Made by a program: the position numbers and the translations under genes. Of a stretch of DNA of 64,000 nt, positions 25,130-33,677 are shown one piece after another (the first letter of the stretch is position 1; every line of letters begins with the position of its first letter). The DNA comes from Pseudomonadales bacterium (GTDB lineage: Bacteria > Pseudomonadota > Gammaproteobacteria > Pseudomonadales > Azotimanducaceae): NCBI GenBank assembly GCA_028281005.1, contig JANQKS010000102.1, positions 1 to 64,000 of the forward strand, written 5' to 3'. The notes under the pieces were generated by a model that had not been told where the DNA came from, ran no database searches, and saw nothing but the letters and a program-made list of their open reading frames with translations.

Positions 25130-26080
25130 TTAAGCGGCGCGACGATCCACCGTCGAGGGTGTTTTGGCAGCCACTTCTACTGCAATGGGTAGGTGGTCGG
25201 AGACGCGACAATCCAACACCTGATAGTTTTTGATCTCAAGGTTAGTCGACACCAACACATGATCCAGCGCCAATGACGGTTGCCAGGCCGGGTATGTGGG
25301 CGCCAACTGCTCCGCAGGCTGTAAGCCCAGATGTTTCAGCGGGGAGTCTTCCAGTAGATGCCGCATGTGCGTATTCATGTCACCCATGATGATGACGTGG
25401 CTTTCACGACGGACTTTTTCTGCAATATAGGCCAACTGGCGCTGCTGAGATTGTCGTCCTAGCGACAAGTGCAACATCACCACCATCACTTCTGTACCAG
25501 CATACGGTAAACGCATGAACACCGCACCGCGGCCAGGGATAACGCCAGGTAGCTTGTGATCTTCGAGTTGTTTAGGTTCTATGCGCGACAGCAGACCATT
25601 GCCATGCTGGGCCAACGGGCCGAGGTCTCGATTGGTTTGGGCATACCAATAGGGAAAACCCGCCGCGTGGGATAAAAACTCTACCTGGTTAACAAATCCA
25701 CTGCGGATACTGCCGCCATCAACTTCCTGTAAGCCAACCACGTCATAGTCTGAGACCACGTCGGCTATACGGCTCAAATTTCTACCGCGGCTTTCGTGGG
25801 GTAAAACGTGTTTCCAGCCTTTGGTGAAGTATTGCCGGTAGGCGTTGGTTTTAATGCCTACCTGGATATTAAAAGACAACAACCGCAATGGCGTTTTGGG
25901 GCAAGGTTGATTTTGGTCAACTAGGTTGGCAACGGATTGGTTTGCAATTGGGGCAACTGCCGCAGCGCGATCGGTGCGCTTGGCCCTTTGCATAAACCGA
26001 ATTGGCATCGAATAAGGCTCCCTTCCTGGAAACCTAAGTCTAGATTCTCCACTGCTATGGAACTGCGTACTGCCTGGCAT
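25130..26080 (-). CDS. endonuclease/exonuclease/phosphatase family protein
   Basis: A 316-residue member of the DNase I/exonuclease III/inositol-phosphatase fold. Key segments in order: RLLSFNIQVG (metal Asn), VVGLQEVDGGS (metal Glu), VVMLHLSLGRQSQQRQL, IIMGDMNTH (catalytic Asp and Asn), and LDHVLVS plus CRVSDHLPIAVEV (catalytic His). The active site is complete. The substrate could be DNA, a phospholipid or a phosphoinositide-like compound; there is no clear signal peptide. ATG at 26080 or a better-positioned ATG at 26008 (after AGGAAGGGAG) could be the start. It follows dsbA by nine bases, an arrangement I recall from pseudomonads. Confidence 0.85.
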   Translation of the reverse strand: MPGSTQFHSSGESRLRFPGREPYSMPIRFMQRAKRTDRAAAVAPIANQSVANLVDQNQPCPKTPLRLLSFNIQVGIKTNAYRQYFTKGWKHVLPHESRGRNLSRIADVVSDYDVVGLQEVDGGSIRSGFVNQVEFLSHAAGFPYWYAQTNRDLGPLAQHGNGLLSRIEPKQLEDHKLPGVIPGRGAVFMRLPYAGTEVMVVMLHLSLGRQSQQRQLAYIAEKVRRESHVIIMGDMNTHMRHLLEDSPLKHLGLQPAEQLAPTYPAWQPSLALDHVLVSTNLEIKNYQVLDCRVSDHLPIAVEVAAKTPSTVDRRAA

Positions 26081-26089
26081 TTTTGTTGC

Positions 26090-26818
26090 CTACTGCTCAG
26101 CCGATTGTGCTTGTTGTTCCAAACCTACCAGATAGTCGACCACTTCCAGCATTTTGGTATTGCTCCCGGCCATGCGTCCGTCTATGCGGTATTTGCCATT
26201 CACAATTATGGTCGGCACGCCAGTGATGCGATAAGCACGGCCTTTGGCCTTGGCTTGCTGTACGCGACTACGCACCGAGAAAGAACTGTAGGCGGTGTCG
26301 AAGTCTTCTTCGCTCACGTCTGCATATTGGTTAAACAGCGCCTGCAGCATCTCTGCTTTGCGCAAATCTTGTCCAGCGATGTGGATACCTTCGAACATTG
26401 GCATATGAATGGCATCGGTGACACCCAACGTTTCCGCGGTGTAAAACGCCTGTGCCAGGAGTTCCCAATCGGGGTTAAATACCGCCGGCACGCGCATGAG
26501 GTTCACACCGTCCGCTTGGCGCGCATGCCAAGCCTCCACCACCGGTTCAAAATTGAAACAGTGCACGCAGGCGTAGGAAAACACCTCCACCACTTCAACG
26601 CCATTGTCATCGGCCGTGTCTACGCTCACCGGCAGTTTTTCGTAGTGTGTACCCTCAACAAATTCTTCCACGGCCGTTTCGGCGTGGGACATGGACGTTG
26701 TAAATAGTGCAGTGGTGAACAGCACGAAGGCCACCATGCCGGACAGCAGGCCCACGCGGCGAGCAGGTTGAGTGGCTTCGGTGGTAAAGGCTCGCGTATC
26801 GGCTTGCATCAGCATCAT
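26090..26818 (-). CDS. dsbA: thiol:disulfide interchange protein DsbA
   Basis: A 242-residue periplasmic oxidase that introduces disulfide bonds into exported proteins. The active site is C84-V-H-C87 in FSYACVHCFNFEP, and the cis-proline loop is TGVPTIIVNGKY. A hydrophobic segment (residues about 23-45) ending at SHAETA is the signal peptide. The ATG at 26818 is chosen because AGAGGA stands upstream; a TTG at 26881 would give an unusually long leader. It sits between cytochrome c4 and the endo/exonuclease gene on the same strand. Products needing it here would include c-type cytochromes and the secreted hydrolases of this window. Confidence 0.95.
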   Translation of the reverse strand: MMLMQADTRAFTTEATQPARRVGLLSGMVAFVLFTTALFTTSMSHAETAVEEFVEGTHYEKLPVSVDTADDNGVEVVEVFSYACVHCFNFEPVVEAWHARQADGVNLMRVPAVFNPDWELLAQAFYTAETLGVTDAIHMPMFEGIHIAGQDLRKAEMLQALFNQYADVSEEDFDTAYSSFSVRSRVQQAKAKGRAYRITGVPTIIVNGKYRIDGRMAGSNTKMLEVVDYLVGLEQQAQSAEQ

Positions 26819-26875
26819 AAACAATCGTTTCCTCTGGCTTGCCCTGCGGGTTGAGCCACAGGGTGGAGCACTTCT

Positions 26876-26914
26876 ATGCAAAAAATCTGCGCAAAAGATC
26901 CATGCAAAAAATCT
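26876..26914. repeat. 13-base direct repeat upstream of dsbA
   Basis: ATGCAAAAAATCT occurs at 26876-26888 and again at 26902-26914, 26 bases apart start to start, in the A-rich leader region upstream of the dsbA start. Regularly spaced A-tracts can bend DNA or bind regulators; nothing more can be said. Confidence 0.55.
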
Positions 26915-27024
26915 ATGCTACAGGTGCTTTATGAACCTGCGCTTAATGACACGAACATAGTATCGGGCCTCTTTATGAGCCTCTTTTTGGAGCTGAGCCA
27001 AACAGCGCGGTTCCACTAGCGGTT

Positions 27025-27660
27025 TTAGTTCAATCCTTGCAAGTAATCGGCAAGCAGCGCAATTTCTGTATCGGTAAGACCTTCCGCAACCCCACGCATC
27101 ATACCGCCGTAAGCCTCGTCACTCTGCCGGGTCCTTTCCCGATAGGCTGTGAGCTGGGCAATCGTATAAGCTGCCGGTTGGCCGGCGATGTTCGGAAAAC
27201 CTGCTTGCGCATTGCCTTTGCCTGCAGGGCTATGACAAGCCGCGCACGCGGCAACCCCTTTGCGCGCAATACCGGCGCGGTAAATACTCTCCGCGCGGGC
27301 AATCGCTTCGTCATCCCCAGTGGCTTGGGAGATCTTCACCGGCATATTGGCGTAGTAGGCCGCCAGATCCGCCAAATCTTGTTCTGACTTACCTAACAAT
27401 TGGCCCGCCATCAGGGGGATGTAGCGGGTGTCGTCTTGGATCATCTTCAGCTGGTTCAGCAGGTACTTTTCATTTTGACCCGCTAAATGAGGATAGGTGG
27501 GGTCTATGGGCGAAGCACCATCTTGACCGTGACACGCACCGCACGCAGCTGCCTGGGCCTCACCAGCTTCGGGGTTTCCAGCAGCTTGCACAACCATCGC
27601 CCAACCCAAAGCGACTGTAAATACCATGCTCAATGTAGTGATGCGCTTACCCAGATTCAT
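27025..27660 (-). CDS. cytochrome c4 (diheme)
   Basis: A 211-residue periplasmic electron carrier with two similar cytochrome c domains. Heme motifs are CGACH (in AAACGACHGQDGASP) and CAACH (in GVAACAACHSPAGKGN), each followed by a distal methionine region (IPLMAGQLLG and GGMMRGVAEGL). A signal peptide ends at VVQAAG. The ATG at 27660 is preceded by AGGTTGG, so the TTG three codons earlier is not needed. Cytochrome c4 typically carries electrons to terminal oxidases; the caa3-type oxidase of this window is a natural partner. It is divergent from engB, an arrangement I recall from Pseudomonas and relatives. Confidence 0.95.
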   Translation of the reverse strand: MNLGKRITTLSMVFTVALGWAMVVQAAGNPEAGEAQAAACGACHGQDGASPIDPTYPHLAGQNEKYLLNQLKMIQDDTRYIPLMAGQLLGKSEQDLADLAAYYANMPVKISQATGDDEAIARAESIYRAGIARKGVAACAACHSPAGKGNAQAGFPNIAGQPAAYTIAQLTAYRERTRQSDEAYGGMMRGVAEGLTDTEIALLADYLQGLN

Positions 27661-27858
27661 GCCATCCAACCTGTTGTTTTCCTTTTGTCCGCGTTAATCC
27701 GCGTTGAGTCCGCTTGTATTTCGAGTTGTTCGCTGTTTTTGACGGCGTACAACCGTACCGATGAATTCGGTTCTGCTTACGACTACTGCTGTTACGATGG
27801 GCGTTGTTGCTTTAATCTGCACGCCACAGTAGAAAGGGCGCGCGAATTATATAACAAC

Positions 27859-28470
27859 ATGACACAAAAAGAGCCCCTCCCTGAGCGTCTCGAAGCCAGC
27901 TTTCTGACCAGCGCCCCCGACCTGCGCCACTGCCCCAAGGACACCGAACCAGAGGTGGCGTTTGCCGGACGCTCCAATGCGGGTAAGTCTTCGGTACTCA
28001 ATAGCCTGACCGGCAACAAGCGCACCGCCAAAGTATCCAAAACCCCCGGACGCACGCAATTGCTGAACTTCTTTGAGCTGTACCGCGGCGGGCGCTTAGT
28101 GGATTTACCCGGATACGGCTACGCTAAGGCAGGTAAATCCGTCCAAGCACAATGGCAGCGCGCAGTGAACCACTACCTATCGCAGCGTGACAATCTGGTT
28201 GGGCTAGTCTTGGTCACCGACATTCGCCATGCCGGACAATCCTACGATGAAGAACTGATCGATTGGGCGAGGGCATCAGAGCTGCCGATGCATGTATTGC
28301 TCAACAAGGCCGACAAACTGTCGCGATCGGCACAACAGAAAGCCTTATTCGCATTTCGCGCCCAGCACCCCGACCACCTCTATTTAACCGCCCAGTGCTT
28401 CTCCGCCTTAAAAGGGGTGGGTAAAACGGAGCTCATCGCGAAGATCCGGGCGTGGCTACACACCGCATAA
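27859..28470 (+). CDS. engB: ribosome-biogenesis GTP-binding protein EngB (YihA/YsxC)
   Basis: A 203-residue TRAFAC GTPase required for assembly of the large ribosomal subunit. G1 is GRSNAGKSS (37-45), the G2-region threonine follows in SKTPGRTQ, G3 is DLPGYG, G4 is NKAD, and G5 is CFSAL. The ATG at 27859 gives a protein of family length; the frame remains open about 370 bases upstream but that region has no family similarity. The 198-base gap to the divergent cytochrome c4 gene should contain both promoters; I could not define one convincingly. Confidence 0.95.
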   Translation: MTQKEPLPERLEASFLTSAPDLRHCPKDTEPEVAFAGRSNAGKSSVLNSLTGNKRTAKVSKTPGRTQLLNFFELYRGGRLVDLPGYGYAKAGKSVQAQWQRAVNHYLSQRDNLVGLVLVTDIRHAGQSYDEELIDWARASELPMHVLLNKADKLSRSAQQKALFAFRAQHPDHLYLTAQCFSALKGVGKTELIAKIRAWLHTA

Positions 28471-28499
28471 CCTTTGCCATGCCCCTTTGCTTCGAGGGG

Positions 28500-31226
28500 T
28501 TAGTGAGCTTGGTCCCAATTTGCGCCAACCCCGGCATCCACGGTGAGAGGCACATCTAGATCCGCGGCGGCTTCCATCATCTGCGTGACCTGCTGCACTA
28601 GGTCATCGACCGCTGGATCATCAACTTCAAACACCAATTCATCGTGCACCTGCATAATCATGAGTGCCGGGAAGTCCTGCTCTTCCAGCCAAGCTTGGGT
28701 GGCAATCATCGCGCGTTTAATAACGTCCGCAGCCGTACCTTGCATGGGGGCATTGATGGCGGTGCGCTCCGCGGCTTGGCGGCGCATACCGTTTTTGGCG
28801 TTTATCTCCGGTAAATAAAGGCGGCGGCCAAACACAGTTTCCACGTAACCTTGCTCGGCCGCCAGCGCGCGGATCTCATCCATGTAATGACGTACGCCGG
28901 GGTAGCGGTGGAAATAACGGTCGATGTACTCCTGCGCCAGCGTGCGGGAAATACCCAGTTGCTTGGCCAAGCCGAACGCACTCATGCCATAGATCAAGCC
29001 GAAGTTGATGGCTTTGGCGCTACGGCGTTCTTCATCGTTCACTGCATCAGGCGTTTTGCCGAATACTTCAGCGGCGGTGGCCCGGTGAATATCCATACCT
29101 TCTGCAAACGCCGTGCGCAAATTGTCGTCGCCGGATAAATGCGCCATGATGCGCAACTCAATTTGTGAGTAGTCCGCAGCCACAATACTGCGCCCCTGGG
29201 GGGCCACAAATGCTTGGCGAATGCGGCGGCCTTCTTCATTGCGTATCGGGATGTTTTGCAAGTTAGGGTCAGAGCTCGACAAACGTCCGGTCGCGGCCAC
29301 CGCCTGGTGATAAGACGTGTGGATGCGCCCGGTTTCAGCATTGATCTGCAACGGCAGCTTATCGGTGTAAGTCGATTTCAGTTTGGCCAGACTGCGGTAT
29401 TCCAAAATGGTGGCCGGTAACGGATAGTCGCGGGCCAGATCCACCAGCACAGGCTCCGCTGTGGAAGGTGCACCTTTAGGCGTTTTCTTCAGTACCGGTA
29501 AACCCAGTTTCTCGTAAAAAATCTCCTGCAGTTGCTTCGGGCTATCCAGATTGAACTCTTGGTCTGCCAACGTCCAAGCCTCTTCTTTAAGGGATTGCAG
29601 CCGGTCGGACAGCTCCGCGCTGTGCTGTTTCAGAAGGCGGCCATCCACCAGCGCACCGTTACGCTCCACCTTTGACAGCACTGGCATCAGCGGCATCTCG
29701 ATGTCCGCAAACACGGTATTTAGGCCGTCGTGGGCCTGCACCTGCGGCAGCAGAGTCTGATGCAGTTGCAAGGTGACGTCGGCGTCTTCTGCGGCGTAGT
29801 CGGACGCTTGTTCGACGGGAATTTGATTAAAGGTCAGCTGTTTGGCGCCTTTACCTGCAATGTCTTCAAAATGAATGGTGGTGCGGTCTAAATAGAAGCC
29901 CGCCAAGGCGTCCATATTGTGACGGGTCGCAACACTGTTGAGCACATAAGACTCGAGCATAGTGTCATAGATGGGTCCAGCCACCACCACGCCATAACGC
30001 GCCAATACGCTGATGTCGTACTTTAGGTTTTGACCCACCTTAGTAATTTCCGCGTCCGCCAAGAGAGGTGTTAATTCGTCTAACACCGTCTGCAAAGGCA
30101 GCTGCTCCGGGGCACCGGCATAGTCGTGGCCGACTGGAACATAGGCTGCCTGGCCCGGTTCACAGGCAAAGGAGAAGCCAACCAGTTCAGCCTCCATGTA
30201 ATTGATGCTGGTAGTTTCCGTGTCGATGGCAAACAGCCCCGCTTTACGGATCTGTTCAGCCCAACATTTTATCTCAGCGGCGGAATTGATACAAACATAG
30301 TCGCGCGCCTCTATCACCGCGGGTGCGGCAACGGTAGGTGTCGGGCCGCTGGCCCCGCTTTCCAACTCTTCACGCCATGACTTGAATTCGAGCTCGGTGA
30401 AGTGGCGCAACAGAACTTCGTTGTCAGGCTCTTGCGGGACCAAGTCCGCTACCCCCACGTCAAGTTCAACGTCACACTTGATGGTGGTGAGCTCGCGAGA
30501 CAGCGGCAGCTGCTCCAAGCTATTGCGCAAGCTCTCACCCACCTTGCCTTTAATGTCGTCAGCCTGAGCCATGATGGCGTCCAGCGAACCGTATTCGTTT
30601 AACCACTTGGCCGCAGTTTTTGGCCCAACTTTTGGCACACCGGGGATGTTGTCTACCGAGTCACCCATCAGAGCTAAGTAGTCGATGATCAGCTCCGGTG
30701 GTACGCCAAATTTCTCGACGACACCATCCCGATCCATCGTGGTGTCAGTCATGGTGTTGACCAAGGTCACATGGTCTGTGACAAGCTGCGCCATGTCCTT
30801 GTCGCTGGTAGACACCACCGTGTCCTGCAGCGCCGCGGTCGCCTGGTTGGCCAAGGTGCCGATGACGTCATCCGCCTCCACGTCTGGAACTACTAACAAG
30901 GGTAAACCCATGGCGCGAATGATGTCGTGTATGGGCTGGATCTGTTCTCGCAGATCATCGGGCATGGCATCGCGGTTGGCTTTGTATTCGCTATACAAGT
31001 CATCGCGAAAGGTTTTGCCCGGCGCGTCAAACACCACCGCCACGGTGCTGCCTTCATAGTCTTTCGCCAATTTGCGCAACATGGCAATCACACCACGCAC
31101 AGCACCCGTGGGTTGACCCTTGGTAGTGGACAGCTCCGGCAGCGCATAATACGCGCGAAACAAGTAGGAGGATCCATCCACCAATACCAGTGGTTTAGCT
31201 GAAGCTGTGCTGCTGTTACCCGCCAT
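28500..31226 (-). CDS. polA: DNA polymerase I
   Basis: A 908-residue family-A polymerase with all three domains. Residues 1-300 are the 5'-3' exonuclease (VDGSSYLFRAYYALP, EYKANRDAMP, GDSVDNIPGVPKVGPKTAAKWL). Residues about 320-510 are a 3'-5' exonuclease whose motifs look active (FAIDTETTSINYM, KVGQNLKYDISVL, YAAEDADVTLQLH). The C-terminal part is the polymerase: RRIRQAFVAPQGRSIVAADY with SQIELRIMAH (A), RRSAKAINFGLIYGMS (O helix) and MQVHDELVFEV (C). It fills gaps in repair and joins Okazaki fragments. It faces engB with 29 bases between the stop codons and is divergent from the DUF2782 gene. Confidence 0.98.
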   Translation of the reverse strand: MAGNSSTASAKPLVLVDGSSYLFRAYYALPELSTTKGQPTGAVRGVIAMLRKLAKDYEGSTVAVVFDAPGKTFRDDLYSEYKANRDAMPDDLREQIQPIHDIIRAMGLPLLVVPDVEADDVIGTLANQATAALQDTVVSTSDKDMAQLVTDHVTLVNTMTDTTMDRDGVVEKFGVPPELIIDYLALMGDSVDNIPGVPKVGPKTAAKWLNEYGSLDAIMAQADDIKGKVGESLRNSLEQLPLSRELTTIKCDVELDVGVADLVPQEPDNEVLLRHFTELEFKSWREELESGASGPTPTVAAPAVIEARDYVCINSAAEIKCWAEQIRKAGLFAIDTETTSINYMEAELVGFSFACEPGQAAYVPVGHDYAGAPEQLPLQTVLDELTPLLADAEITKVGQNLKYDISVLARYGVVVAGPIYDTMLESYVLNSVATRHNMDALAGFYLDRTTIHFEDIAGKGAKQLTFNQIPVEQASDYAAEDADVTLQLHQTLLPQVQAHDGLNTVFADIEMPLMPVLSKVERNGALVDGRLLKQHSAELSDRLQSLKEEAWTLADQEFNLDSPKQLQEIFYEKLGLPVLKKTPKGAPSTAEPVLVDLARDYPLPATILEYRSLAKLKSTYTDKLPLQINAETGRIHTSYHQAVAATGRLSSSDPNLQNIPIRNEEGRRIRQAFVAPQGRSIVAADYSQIELRIMAHLSGDDNLRTAFAEGMDIHRATAAEVFGKTPDAVNDEERRSAKAINFGLIYGMSAFGLAKQLGISRTLAQEYIDRYFHRYPGVRHYMDEIRALAAEQGYVETVFGRRLYLPEINAKNGMRRQAAERTAINAPMQGTAADVIKRAMIATQAWLEEQDFPALMIMQVHDELVFEVDDPAVDDLVQQVTQMMEAAADLDVPLTVDAGVGANWDQAH

Positions 31227-31271
31227 GTATTCCCCCTACTGCTAATCTCTTAGTTGGCGTACCATGCGCTC

Positions 31272-31655
31272 ATGTCGCAGCGCACTGTACTACAGCTTAA
31301 CCTCATATATCGCGCTTTCCACACTCAGACGCTTGCGCCTTCCCTCCCCGCCACGACCACCACCGCGCGGGCCCTAAAACGGGCTGCCGCAACTTGTTTG
31401 ATGCTTTGTGGACTGATGTTTGCCAACCCCTTGAGCATCGCTGAAGAAGTGCAGCGAGGCCCAGACGTGGTGATCATCGCGGGCAAGGACAAAGTGGTCT
31501 ATGAGTTCCGGCAGAACGGTGAGTTGCGCATGGTGCGCGTGGTTCCCAAGTGGGGTAAACCCTATTACCTGGTGCCTCGCGATGGCACCGAAGGCTTCGG
31601 CAATTTAGAGCGGGCGGACATGCTATTGCCCCAGTGGATCATCGCTGAGTTTTAG
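31272..31655 (+). CDS. DUF2782 domain protein, secreted
   Basis: About 127 residues from ATG 31272; a TTG six codons upstream is possible. A hydrophobic stretch with AAATCLMLCGLMFANPLSIAEE is a likely signal peptide after an unusually long basic leader. The mature part (VVIIAGKDKVVYEFRQNGEL, MVRVVPKWGKPYYLVPRD) is the DUF2782 family of unknown function. The polA, DUF2782, thrB order is one I recall from Pseudomonas, and thrB begins 15 bases after this stop, so co-transcription is likely. Confidence 0.82.
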   Translation: MSQRTVLQLNLIYRAFHTQTLAPSLPATTTTARALKRAAATCLMLCGLMFANPLSIAEEVQRGPDVVIIAGKDKVVYEFRQNGELRMVRVVPKWGKPYYLVPRDGTEGFGNLERADMLLPQWIIAEF

Positions 31656-31669
31656 GCAGGCGCTTTAAG

Positions 31670-32650
31670 ATGAACGCAGTGACCCAGTTTGATGACCCGA
31701 GCCTTGAGAATACCTTGGCGCATTACGACATCGGCACCCTGTTGCGCTACTGGCCGGCGGCCAACGGCATCGAAAACAGTAACTTTTTTATTCGCACCCA
31801 ACACCATGCCCGCCAACGGGAATTTGTGCTGACCATCATGGAAAGCCGACCATACGCCGGCGAAGCCTACATCCCTCTGATGTACGCCCTGAGCGCAAAA
31901 GGCCTGCCGGTAGCGCCGCCAATGGAGACCACGGGCGGTTACTGCGTCGAAGAACTCGCCGGCAAACCGGCCATGCTGCAAACTCGGCTGGACGGTAAAC
32001 ATGTATATAACCCAACCCGCAGCCAAGTCTGCAGCCTGGCGAGATTTGTCGCGCGCATGCACCTCGCCATGCAAGACTCCGCGCTGCAGTTGCCTGCTTA
32101 TCCGCGTGATCTTGCGTGGCTCACCGAGCAAGCAGCAAGCACACGTGGGCGCCTGTGTTTTGCTGACGCTGACTTGTTAGAAAGCAGCTTGCGCAAGGTG
32201 CGCTCGTTACTGGCACGACAGGATGTCGCGCAATTGCCGCAAGGGATGATCCATGCAGATTTGTTTCGCGACAACGTGCTGTTCAATTCTTATGGTTTGT
32301 CCGGCGTTTTGGACTTCCACCACGCCGCCAACGGGTATTGGATTTATGACCTAGCGGTCATCGCCAATGATTGGTGCAACGATGCCAGTGGCCAGCTCGA
32401 TCCGGAACGCACCACCGACATGCTGCGCGCCTATCATCAAATCAGGCCATTGCAGGAGGCGGAGCTTTGGTTCTTCTCCCACTTTGCTTTGTATGCGGCG
32501 GTCGCATTTTGGCTGTCGCGTCTGACTGTTGCAGTGGCCGCGCAGCAGCGCACACCGGGGCGTTTTAAGAACCCAGATGAGTTTAAGCGCATTGTGCAAC
32601 ACCACACCGAAAAGAGCTTTTTCCTGGACCCTCGCCAATTGAGTGTTTGA
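31670..32650 (+). CDS. thrB: homoserine kinase (APH-fold type)
   Basis: A 326-residue kinase of the aminoglycoside-phosphotransferase fold, the ThrB type used by Pseudomonas and alphaproteobacteria rather than the GHMP type of E. coli. It makes O-phospho-L-homoserine for threonine synthesis. Visible features are the early GIENSNFFIRTQ, the catalytic loop GMIHADLFRDNVLF (Asp and Asn), and the metal-binding GVLDFHHAANGYWIYDLAV. Length matches the family. It follows the DUF2782 gene closely and converges on egtD with a 39-base gap. Other threonine genes are outside the window. Confidence 0.93.
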   Translation: MNAVTQFDDPSLENTLAHYDIGTLLRYWPAANGIENSNFFIRTQHHARQREFVLTIMESRPYAGEAYIPLMYALSAKGLPVAPPMETTGGYCVEELAGKPAMLQTRLDGKHVYNPTRSQVCSLARFVARMHLAMQDSALQLPAYPRDLAWLTEQAASTRGRLCFADADLLESSLRKVRSLLARQDVAQLPQGMIHADLFRDNVLFNSYGLSGVLDFHHAANGYWIYDLAVIANDWCNDASGQLDPERTTDMLRAYHQIRPLQEAELWFFSHFALYAAVAFWLSRLTVAVAAQQRTPGRFKNPDEFKRIVQHHTEKSFFLDPRQLSV

Positions 32651-32689
32651 AGCGGCGCACGCTTGGTTCGCAGACCGCGGCTGGAGCGG

Positions 32690-33655
32690 CTAGTTCAGTA
32701 GATACAACGTAAACCAGTCGCGCGCGTCGCTCCAGCGAGAGACCTCAGTGAACCCGGCGCCGCCCGCAAGGTCAAGAAACTCCTCCGGGTGATACTTATA
32801 AGAATTCTCCGTATGCACCTCTTCGTTGGCCTGCAACGTGACACGTTCTCCGGCGATAGTCACTTGCTGATCGACGCCGCTGCGCAGGAACATCTGTATA
32901 CACCCGGCGTCTTTGTTGTAACGCGCGACATGCTCAAATGCAGCAAGATTAAAATCCGCCGCCAAGCTCTCGTTAAAATGGGCCAGCACATTTAAATTGA
33001 ACCGCGCCGTCACCCCGGCCGCGTCATCGTAGGCCTGCTCCAAAACATCTACGGATTTTTTGCGATCCACGCCGATCAATAACGCACCTTCAGCACCGAT
33101 GGTGTGCCGCACGTTGCGCAAAAAAGCAGCGGCATCCTGGGGATCAAAATTGCCAATGCTGGAGCCGGGGAAAAACGCGAGCTTGGTTAAATCCGCCACT
33201 GCCCGAGGCAACTCAAACGGTTGCGTGAAATCTGCGCCCACAGGGTAGACGGCGATCTGCGGGAAGTCCGCATGCAGCGTTTTGGCATTGTGTTCCAAGT
33301 GTTCCGCCGATATGTCCACCGGCACGTAGGCGCGCGGCGTCAGAGATTCCAACAATTTACGGATCTTCAGCGAGCTACCGCTGCCGTACTCAACAACACA
33401 CAGTTGTTTGGGCAGCAGCTGCGCAATAGCGGGCAGGTGGGCATCAAACAAAGCCATCTCGGTGCGGGTCAGGTAGTACTCGGGTAAGTCCGTAATTTGC
33501 TCGAACAACGCCGAGCCTTCGGCGTCATAAAAATACTTCGGTGAGATATGTTTGGGCGTGCTGCGCAAACCGGCGAGCACTTCAGCCGCCATGGCCAAGG
33601 TGTCCGGCTTCAAATCATGGAAAGCATACTCCGCTTCAGGCGAGGGTTTTTGCAT
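32690..33655 (-). CDS. egtD: L-histidine N-alpha-methyltransferase EgtD
   Basis: A 321-residue SAM-dependent enzyme that trimethylates histidine to hercynine, the first step of ergothioneine synthesis. Recognised features are LRSTPKHISPKYFYDAEGSA, LFEQITDLPEYYLTRTE, the SAM-binding VVEYGSGSSLKI, YVPVDISAEHL, and FFPGSSIGNF. Length is that of EgtD (about 320). The ATG at 33655 comes 22 bases after the egtB stop, so the order is egtB then egtD on one transcript. Neither EgtA, EgtC nor EgtE is encoded in the window. Confidence 0.95.
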   Translation of the reverse strand: MQKPSPEAEYAFHDLKPDTLAMAAEVLAGLRSTPKHISPKYFYDAEGSALFEQITDLPEYYLTRTEMALFDAHLPAIAQLLPKQLCVVEYGSGSSLKIRKLLESLTPRAYVPVDISAEHLEHNAKTLHADFPQIAVYPVGADFTQPFELPRAVADLTKLAFFPGSSIGNFDPQDAAAFLRNVRHTIGAEGALLIGVDRKKSVDVLEQAYDDAAGVTARFNLNVLAHFNESLAADFNLAAFEHVARYNKDAGCIQMFLRSGVDQQVTIAGERVTLQANEEVHTENSYKYHPEEFLDLAGGAGFTEVSRWSDARDWFTLYLLN

Positions 33656-33677
33656 CTAGTGGTTCTCTATTGGCTCT

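Noticed and set aside
28480-28497. CCCCT/AGGGG stem between engB and polA as a terminator
   Set aside because: Only five pairs with an eight-base loop and no T-run in either direction.
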